From: Planctomycetaceae bacterium
GTDB taxonomy: Bacteria > Planctomycetota > Planctomycetia > Pirellulales > Thermoguttaceae
NCBI GenBank assembly: GCA_031267635.1
Contig: JAIRYX010000094.1
Coordinates: 1 to 5,591, forward strand
Direction of reading: 5' to 3'
Length of the DNA stretch: 5,591 nt
A model generated the notes under the pieces. That model was not told the origin of the DNA. It saw only the letters and a program-made list of their open reading frames with translations, and searched no databases. Below, one piece after another: positions 1 through 3,678 of this stretch; the first letter of the stretch is position 1, and each line of letters starts with the position of its first letter. Made by a program: the position numbers and the translations under genes.

Positions 1-467
1 CGTCCGGTTCGTCGCTTGTGTTTTCGTCAAATGTTCCCGCAAAATATACGATAATTGCGGCAATTGTTGAAGAAGGTCAACCGAAAATTCTAACTCATGT
101 TTGCGATTACGGAACCGACGCGACACCAAATCCCTCTCCATTGCCCAACCCTAATCCGACACCGTCGCCAACGACACTCAAAGAATGGGTAACGCAAAAT
201 ATTCCTCCAGACGGCAAAACGCAATCGGCGATGTTGGCAGATTGTGTTGATATGGTCGCCGATGCAATTAACAGAGGAACAATAAAATCTGTTGATGCCG
301 CTTATGCTCTTTTGCGAAATGTAACTCAAACAAAGATCAAAATAAACATCTGGAAATCATTCCTTGATGAACTCTCTGTTAAAGTATCAGAGCAACTCAA
401 AAATAGTTTTGATGTCAAACAGCTTGCCATAGTTTTCAAAGAAATCGCTGTAGGTTTAAGACTATAG
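1..467 (+). CDS. C-terminal part of a planctomycete-type hypothetical protein (5' truncated by window)
   Basis: The reading frame is open to the left edge (first full codon at 3) and ends with TAG at 465-467, so this is the last 154 residues of a longer protein. The GTG at 18 has no Shine-Dalgarno site and falls inside what looks like a beta-strand domain, so I do not take it as the start. Order of parts, numbered from the first full codon: strand-rich segment ending near residue 38 (contains KYTIIAAIVEEGQP), a Pro-rich linker at about 42-56 built from NP, SP and TP units, then a helical domain of about 95 residues starting at LKEW. A strand domain, proline linker and small helical tail recall a common layout of planctomycete hypothetical proteins; this is from memory of the family type, not a search. 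Function unknown. Repeat copy A begins 22 nt after its stop. Confidence 0.75.
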   Translation, partial: SGSSLVFSSNVPAKYTIIAAIVEEGQPKILTHVCDYGTDATPNPSPLPNPNPTPSPTTLKEWVTQNIPPDGKTQSAMLADCVDMVADAINRGTIKSVDAAYALLRNVTQTKIKINIWKSFLDELSVKVSEQLKNSFDVKQLAIVFKEIAVGLRL

Positions 468-489
468 GCGATAGGCAATTTGACAAAAA

Positions 490-591
490 TATACTCAAGC
501 TGTTTTAAAATTTTTGAAGCTGATTACGAAAGCGTAGCATCGCGAAGCGGTTGCTCATGGGCGAAGCCTACAGCCCGTACCGGTTCCGGTA
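490..591 (+). repeat. 102-bp dispersed repeat, copy A
   Basis: This copy is intergenic, 22 nt after the stop of the first gene. It aligns without gaps over 102 bp to copy C (3729-3830, 19 mismatches by hand count) and to copy B (3577-3678, about 26 mismatches). Conserved blocks are the CTCAAGCTGTTTTAAA left end, a GCGTAGCATCGCGAAGCGG core, and a terminal TACCGG-TT-CCGGTA inverted repeat at 578-591. In the frame used by copy C, this copy has an internal TAG and a TAA just after its end, so it is not coding. It has no terminal inverted repeats of its own and no obvious target duplication. Confidence 0.85.
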
Positions 592-618
592 TAACTCTCG
601 TTCGCGAAATTTGAGTTA
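592..618. promoter_or_regulatory. Imperfect dyad just after repeat copy A
   Basis: TAACTC at 592-597 pairs with GAGTTA at 613-618, and the 8-bp palindrome TTCGCGAA sits at 601-608, almost exactly at the centre. It could be an operator or a weak hairpin at the end of the upstream transcript. There is no T-run after it, so it is not a convincing intrinsic terminator. Confidence 0.3.
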
Positions 619-680
619 CGCTATTGGCAATTGGGTTAGGCATCGTCCTGAAATAAAATGACCATTAATGACCAAAGTAG

Positions 681-698
681 GTGTGTGTGTGTGTGTGT
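681..698. repeat. (GT)9 dinucleotide tract
   Basis: Nine uninterrupted GT units, the only perfect microsatellite of this length in the window. It ends 16 nt before a perfect TATAAT (715-720), so it covers the place where a -35 element would be for the gene at 869. Such tracts are prone to slippage and alternate purine and pyrimidine. Whether length changes affect expression is inference. Confidence 0.8.
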
Positions 699-720
699 AT
701 TGTTGCCGACGGGTTATAAT
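692..720 (+). promoter_or_regulatory. Candidate promoter of the 869-1666 gene
   Basis: A perfect -10 hexamer, TATAAT, is at 715-720. With a 17-bp spacer, the -35 position (692-697) falls on TGTGTG inside the GT tract, a poor match to TTGACA. A transcript would start near 727 and carry a leader of about 140 nt before the ATG at 869. That leader contains CGGCT 737-741 opposite AGCCG 778-782, with ACCG 750-753 opposite CGGT 762-765 nested inside, so a folded leader is possible. The evidence is one good hexamer only. Confidence 0.35.
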
Positions 721-868
721 CGTGCGTATTGGTTTTCGGCTGATGTCATACCGTAGGAATGCGGTTATATGTGGGTTAGCCGTTGCCTTGTAATTTTGAG
801 CCAAGTGATTCAAAAATATGGGCAGGTTACAAAGTTGATGTCAAATTCAAAAAGAAAGGTATTACGAG

Positions 869-1666
869 ATGAAAGCGGTATTACGAAGTTCTTCTGTTAT
901 TGTGGTTGCGTTGGGGTTGAGTTGCGTATGTGTGTGCGCGCAGAGTCATTGGAAAGATGGCGTTTGCTCGTCTACGTACAGTCCTGCTACAGCGGAAACT
1001 TATAATTGTAACTGGTCTATCAATTTCTATCATTACTGTCAGTACACCATAACTTCATCGGGGAGTAAAGCGCAAATAGACCACTCCATAGGGAGTGGTA
1101 ACGGGGAGAACCTTAACAACCGATGTAACAGTAGTGGTAGTCCTGGTGCTCCGCTTAGTGCATCCATTACCATTTCCAAGAAAAAAGTCCATGACCTGCC
1201 TTCGCATACACCAATAAATGCCCTTGCGACGGCAAATGGTACTATTAGCTTCAGTGCGTCCGTGAGTGGAACGGCACAAACCTTGGCATCATCTTCCGCG
1301 TCCGCATCAGCATCTGGCTCGCTAGCGTGTGCTGGTTCTACGAATTTAGGAAGTTTGTCCGTTTCTGGTTCTTGTACAGCGAGTTCTATTGGATCAATTT
1401 CAGTTGCAAAGGATGGGGTTTCTTTGGGTACTACTTCCTCCCCACCCGGTAGTTATTCTAAAACAGAAAGCCACGTAGGTACATTGACTGTCCAGGACCA
1501 GCAAATTTCCTCGTCTTCCGTTACACTTATGGGTTTGGCAACTGTTACGACATCAGCGGCAACGGCATCAGATGGTGTTCTGACAATCTGCCCGGCCCAT
1601 GCGAGTGCTTCCGCATCAGCTGAAATTTCTTTAGATCTCGTTGTCGAATGTCCTGCCGGGGGGTAG
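869..1666 (+). CDS. Secreted Ser/Ala-rich, cysteine-containing protein of unknown function
   Basis: 265 residues. The ATG at 869 is preceded by AAAGG at 855-859 with a 9-nt gap, and it starts a clear signal peptide: MKAVLR, a hydrophobic core, then VCA, with likely cleavage after Ala24 before QS. The mature chain has eight cysteines (33, 47, 57, 86, 154, 169, 241, 261), an even number compatible with disulfides in an exported protein. The first third has the clustered Cys and aromatic residues. From about residue 95 on, the chain is low-complexity with alternating small and other residues (two SASASA tracts at about 143-149 and 245-251), suggesting stacked beta strands. Both last cysteines are in CPA motifs near the C-terminus. 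There is no membrane anchor and no catalytic motif I recognise. A lipoprotein is unlikely because the residues before Cys19 do not make a good lipobox. Repeat copy D follows 24 nt after the stop. Function unknown. Confidence 0.8.
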   Translation: MKAVLRSSSVIVVALGLSCVCVCAQSHWKDGVCSSTYSPATAETYNCNWSINFYHYCQYTITSSGSKAQIDHSIGSGNGENLNNRCNSSGSPGAPLSASITISKKKVHDLPSHTPINALATANGTISFSASVSGTAQTLASSSASASASGSLACAGSTNLGSLSVSGSCTASSIGSISVAKDGVSLGTTSSPPGSYSKTESHVGTLTVQDQQISSSSVTLMGLATVTTSAATASDGVLTICPAHASASASAEISLDLVVECPAGG

Positions 1667-1690
1667 TTGCTTGTCTTGTTCCAGTAACAT

Positions 1691-1764
1691 TGCACTCAGG
1701 GTATTTTAAATCCACAAAGCCGAATACGGAAATGCAACAACGAGAAGCGGTTGTTTGAGGGCGT
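1691..1764 (+). repeat. Dispersed repeat, degenerate copy D
   Basis: This is a diverged partial copy starting 24 nt after the stop of the preceding gene. It matches the left end (ACTCAGGG.ATTTTAAA against CTCAAGCTGTTTTAAA in copy A, one base shorter) and the core (AAGCCGAATACG and GAGAAGCGGTTGTTTGAGGGCG). After about 1764 it runs into a G-rich tract and the usual TACCGG tail is not recognisable. Same orientation as the other copies. Confidence 0.6.
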
Positions 1765-1777
1765 GGGGGGGGAGGGG
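1759..1777 (+). other. G-rich tract matching a G-quadruplex pattern
   Basis: GGG (1759-1761), then an eight-G run (1765-1772), then GGGG (1774-1777). This satisfies G3+ N1-7 four times with loops of 3, 2 and 1 nt, on the coding strand about 100 nt before the next start codon. It stands out in an otherwise AT-rich intergenic region. The G8 run is also a likely slippage or sequencing-error site. Confidence 0.5.
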
Positions 1778-1783
1778 CACTAT

Positions 1784-1818
1784 TGTGTACACACTGTTTT
1801 ATAAAACCGTGAACGGTT
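1784..1818. promoter_or_regulatory. Cluster of three palindromes upstream of the 1874/1917 gene
   Basis: Three perfect dyads lie within 35 bp: TGTGTACACA at 1784-1793, TTTTATAAAA at 1797-1806, and AACCGT-GA-ACGGTT at 1805-1818. TATAAA at 1800-1805 could be a -10 hexamer, which would place the last dyad over the start of transcription, as expected for an operator. No good -35 is visible at the right distance. The cluster ends 55 bp before the ATG at 1874. Confidence 0.4.
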
Positions 1819-1861
1819 ACCAATAATTGAGTTTGTTGGTTTCTATGTTGTCAATTTAACT

Positions 1862-1865
1862 GGAG
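1862..1865 (+). promoter_or_regulatory. Shine-Dalgarno site deciding the start at 1874
   Basis: GGAG with an 8-nt gap to ATG 1874. This is one of the best ribosome binding sites in the window. It shows that translation begins at 1874 rather than at the unsupported TTG at 1917, although the two are in different frames. Confidence 0.65.
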
Positions 1866-1873
1866 AATTTGTT

Positions 1874-1942
1874 ATGAAAATTAGGGAAAGAAAAATCCGT
1901 ATTCTATTGGTTTGTATTGTTTTCGGTGCGATGTGTATATAG
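1874..1942 (+). CDS. Signal-peptide leader ORF, out of frame with the body of the next protein
   Basis: 22 codons from ATG 1874, with a good GGAG site upstream, ending in TAG at 1940-1942. The product has a basic start (MKIRERKIR), a hydrophobic core (ILLVCIVFGAM) and a Cys, which is a typical signal peptide lacking its protein. The long frame 1917-2906 is offset by one base and open from 1878, so the two frames overlap for 62 nt. Removing one base, or a ribosomal shift, anywhere in 1878-1939 would fuse this export signal to the 1917 frame. An A5 run at 1891-1895 is one candidate slip site. I read it as the true 5' end of the next gene, separated by a frameshift or sequencing error; a genuine leader peptide is less likely. 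Confidence 0.55.
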   Translation: MKIRERKIRILLVCIVFGAMCI

Positions 1943-2906
1943 CAGCGGGGGTGAGTCTTGTTCTCAGATACTTGAGAACAATGTTCGCTTCAAAAAGTTG
2001 CCCAAAGAGCACCAGAAAGAGTTTTTGAATATTGCAAATGAATTTGTTTCTAATCCCGATGTCCAAGTACCTTTCGGGGAGATGTCTAAACAGAGGAGAG
2101 ACGAGTTTGTAGGCAAGTTAAATTCTTGGTGTGAAACGTACATTCAAGAGGATGTAAAAGATTCGAATAGGTGTACTGTGTCCCTTATAGAAATAGGAAA
2201 GAAAGATTTGAGGCATTTGTTTGCCTCGTACTTTTATCTGCCTGTTTTTTCCACATCTCCCGCAAATTTGCGAGCATTGACGGAGCAAAAAGAGCGATTA
2301 AAAATTGAGTTGCTTCAACGTTACGAAGCTAAAGAAATTTCGCCCAGAAAAAATAAATTTATAAAAACTCTTGTGGATGGTTTGTCTGCTTTTTACAGTA
2401 GTAGAACGAGTAGTGAGGTTACTCCATCTATGAAATATCCTTTACCAGAGAACGATTTTAGTAAGTTGTTAAATGTGTTGTTTGAGAGGATAGACGGGAT
2501 CGAATTTGATGCGGTGGGTGCTCGTCCGTTGCAGGCGGAGGTAATGGCAATTGTTGCATTGATTGAACAAACCTATAACCAGGTAATTCCCCAGGAAGTT
2601 CTTGATGAAACAAGATCGATACAAGCAAAAATAAGAAAGTTATTTGATGAACAAGAGCAAAAAAAGTCGATGGAAGCCCAGCTTGCCGACAATATGCGAC
2701 GAACGAAAGAGTTTGAGGATAGATTTTTTGAAAAAGTTGATGAAGAAATCGCTATGATCGCAAAAGAGGAACAATGGGACGAGCTAGGCAAGGATAAAGT
2801 TGGACCAACTCCTGCGCGAGTCGGTTTTCTTCGAGTAATGTTGATAGTTATCGGTATTGCGTTCATACTGTTCGCTTTTTTTCGAAGGCAGGTTTTACGC
2901 AAGTGA
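1917..2906 (+). CDS. Body of an exported, C-terminally membrane-anchored protein (frame-shifted 5' end)
   Basis: Up to 329 residues if counted from TTG 1917, but that codon has no ribosome binding site; the true start is probably ATG 1874 in the other frame. From residue 20 onward the chain is charged and mostly helical. A block at 92-110 with YLPV at 107-110 resembles part of the 3645-5477 protein. Residues about 225-290 are rich in Glu, Lys, Gln and Arg with coiled-coil character (KIRKLFDEQEQKK). A single membrane helix at about 303-322 is followed by the basic tail FRRQVLRK. With the upstream signal peptide, the topology would be a large extracytoplasmic part, one helix and a short cytoplasmic tail. 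No known family recognised. The ~980 intact codon-like bases argue against an old pseudogene. A repeat tail begins 14 nt after the stop. Confidence 0.65.
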   Translation: MFSVRCVYSSGGESCSQILENNVRFKKLPKEHQKEFLNIANEFVSNPDVQVPFGEMSKQRRDEFVGKLNSWCETYIQEDVKDSNRCTVSLIEIGKKDLRHLFASYFYLPVFSTSPANLRALTEQKERLKIELLQRYEAKEISPRKNKFIKTLVDGLSAFYSSRTSSEVTPSMKYPLPENDFSKLLNVLFERIDGIEFDAVGARPLQAEVMAIVALIEQTYNQVIPQEVLDETRSIQAKIRKLFDEQEQKKSMEAQLADNMRRTKEFEDRFFEKVDEEIAMIAKEEQWDELGKDKVGPTPARVGFLRVMLIVIGIAFILFAFFRRQVLRK

Positions 2907-2920
2907 GGTTCTTGTACGAT

Positions 2921-2939
2921 TATACCAGAGCCGGTATAA
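2921..2939 (+). repeat. Tail remnant of the dispersed repeat
   Basis: TACC...CCGGTATAA here matches the right end of copy A (TACCGGTTCCGGTATAA) at 14 of 19 positions. TTATACC 2920-2926 and GGTATAA 2933-2939 form a perfect 7-bp inverted repeat with a 6-nt loop. The left part of the repeat is absent. It lies 14 nt after the stop of the preceding gene. It could act as a weak hairpin after the transcript, but no T-run follows. Confidence 0.4.
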
Positions 2940-2943
2940 AGGT
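2933..2943. repeat. Left copy of the 11-bp flanking duplication of the MITE-like element
   Basis: GGTATAAAGGT here and GGTATGAAGGT at 3188-3198 match at 10 of 11 positions and abut the outer ends of the inverted repeats exactly, as expected for a target-site duplication. Confidence 0.6.
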
Positions 2944-2989
2944 CATAGGTATTAAATTAAGGGTTTAAGTTTTTTATTTTCAAATAGTT
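2944..2989 (+). repeat. Left terminal inverted repeat of the MITE-like element
   Basis: 46 bp starting CATAGGTATTAAATTAAGGG. It pairs with 3141-3187 at about 87% identity over 47 aligned columns. Confidence 0.7.
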
Positions 2990-3140
2990 GTTTCAACAAG
3001 ACATCATGCGATGTGTGGTTATTTTCAAGTTTATCGGAAAATATTAGAGCAAAATAGGGCGAATCCATAACAAATCACGGACAAAGTTGGGGCAAATTCG
3101 TTGGTAACGTGAATGAAAACGAATATTGCAAACAAACGAT

Positions 3141-3187
3141 AACTATTTGGATTATAAATAACTTAACCCCTTAACTTAATACCTATG
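3141..3187 (-). repeat. Right terminal inverted repeat of the MITE-like element
   Basis: 47 bp. Its reverse complement starts CATAGGTATTAAGTTAAGGG and matches the left arm, with one extra C near the inner end. Confidence 0.7.
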
Positions 3188-3198
3188 GGTATGAAGGT
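3188..3198. repeat. Right copy of the 11-bp flanking duplication
   Basis: GGTATGAAGGT, one mismatch from 2933-2943, directly adjoining the right inverted repeat. Confidence 0.6.
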
Positions 3199-3246
3199 AA
3201 CTCTAATATTGTGTTGTTGATTTGCTTTTTACAAATTCGTTTTATT

Positions 3247-3543
3247 ATGAAAGTGTTTAGGTACTATTGGCGTTTTATTTTTTTGGCATGTGCATTATTG
3301 GTATTATTGCCATGTCCAATATCTATACGCCCCAAGGATCAACCAGCAATGCAAAACTCCTGTGACCAGATTTCCAATGAACAGATTTATAGGGAGGATG
3401 CATTGTTACGTCAAGGGGCTTACTCCGGTGCCACTGATCCTTCCTTGGAAATGTGTGAAAATGTGGATTTTTTGCTGACTCCGGCAATTCTAGTTCAGGA
3501 AAGTATTACGGAAGGTGTTATCTTAACTTATCCAGAAGAATGA
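3247..3543 (+). CDS. Small signal-anchor or secreted protein of unknown function
   Basis: 98 residues from ATG 3247 to TGA 3541-3543. The frame is open back to a GTG at 3211, but the ATG gives the better product: a basic N-terminus (MKVFRYYWR) followed directly by a hydrophobic stretch (FIFLACALLVLLPCPIS). This is either a signal peptide or a membrane anchor at about residues 10-26. The remaining ~70 residues are polar and acidic, with Cys at about 39 and 70 and no recognised motif. No ribosome binding site is visible before 3247 or 3211. Its stop overlaps an ATG in the next frame (ATGA at 3540-3543), which could couple it to the following gene. The MITE-like element lies just upstream and may have displaced its original promoter. 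Unknown function; it could be a remnant of a longer gene. Confidence 0.55.
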   Translation: MKVFRYYWRFIFLACALLVLLPCPISIRPKDQPAMQNSCDQISNEQIYREDALLRQGAYSGATDPSLEMCENVDFLLTPAILVQESITEGVILTYPEE

Positions 3544-3576
3544 GAGTGATAGAAAATTTATTTCAAAGTATTTTGG

Positions 3577-3678
3577 TATACTCAGGTTGTTTTAAAGTTT
3601 CTGAAGCTGAACATACAAGCGTAGCATCGCGAAGCGATTGTTTGATGGTGAGGTCTGCCGCCAATACCAGCTTCGGTG
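3577..3678 (+). repeat. 102-bp dispersed repeat, copy B (contains the start region of the next gene)
   Basis: Starts 33 nt after the TGA at 3541-3543. It aligns without gaps to copy A with about 26 differences in 102. The left half is well kept (TATACTCAGGTTGTTTTAAA and AGCGTAGCATCGCGAAGCG) while the right half has drifted. The ATG at 3645 and the first 11 codons of the signal peptide of the large gene fall inside its right half. Confidence 0.75.

Larger units (their letters stand above)
2944..3187. mobile_element. 244-bp MITE-like element with ~46-bp terminal inverted repeats
   Basis: The left end (2944-2989) and the reverse complement of the right end (3141-3187) both begin CATAGGTATTAA and align with 5 mismatches and one 1-bp gap over about 47 columns. 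The ~150-bp interior has no ORF of note, so the element is non-autonomous and would need a transposase elsewhere. An 11-bp near-perfect duplication flanks it. Duplications of 10-13 bp are known for the IS4 family, but I cannot assign a family from this alone. It separates the 1917-2906 gene from the 3247-3543 gene, and its right end lies 59 bp before the latter's start. Confidence 0.7.

Noticed and set aside
658..756. 32-codon ORF (MTINDQ...) that reads the GT tract as CVCVCV, reminiscent of a contingency locus
   Set aside because: No ribosome binding site, no plausible product, and the frame ends soon after the tract; it also runs across the better-supported TATAAT.
616..813. Minus-strand 65-codon frame in the intergenic region
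   Set aside because: No ribosome binding site or recognisable product; its composition simply reflects the GT tract and neighbouring sequence.
930..960. Lipoprotein cleavage at one of the Cys residues in the signal peptide of the 869-1666 protein
   Set aside because: The residues before Cys19, Cys21 and Cys23 do not fit the L-[AS]-[GA]-C pattern, whereas VCA followed by QS fits ordinary cleavage.
769..1005. Open frame overlapping the start of the 869-1666 gene
   Set aside because: No ribosome binding site, and it overlaps a longer gene that has a good site, a signal peptide and a consistent product.
2573..2902. Minus-strand 109-codon frame
   Set aside because: It lies wholly opposite the coiled-coil and membrane-helix codons of the 1917-2906 gene; Ser/Ile-rich shadow composition.
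3126..3158. Outward promoter at the right end of the MITE-like element (TTGCAA ... TATAAA)
   Set aside because: The spacer is 21 bp, too long for a normal promoter, and TATAAA lies within the inverted repeat, so its sequence has another explanation.
3191..3220. ATG at 3191 as an alternative start (MKVTLILCC) for the small gene
   Set aside because: It is in another frame, stops after nine codons and overlaps the flanking duplication of the MITE-like element.
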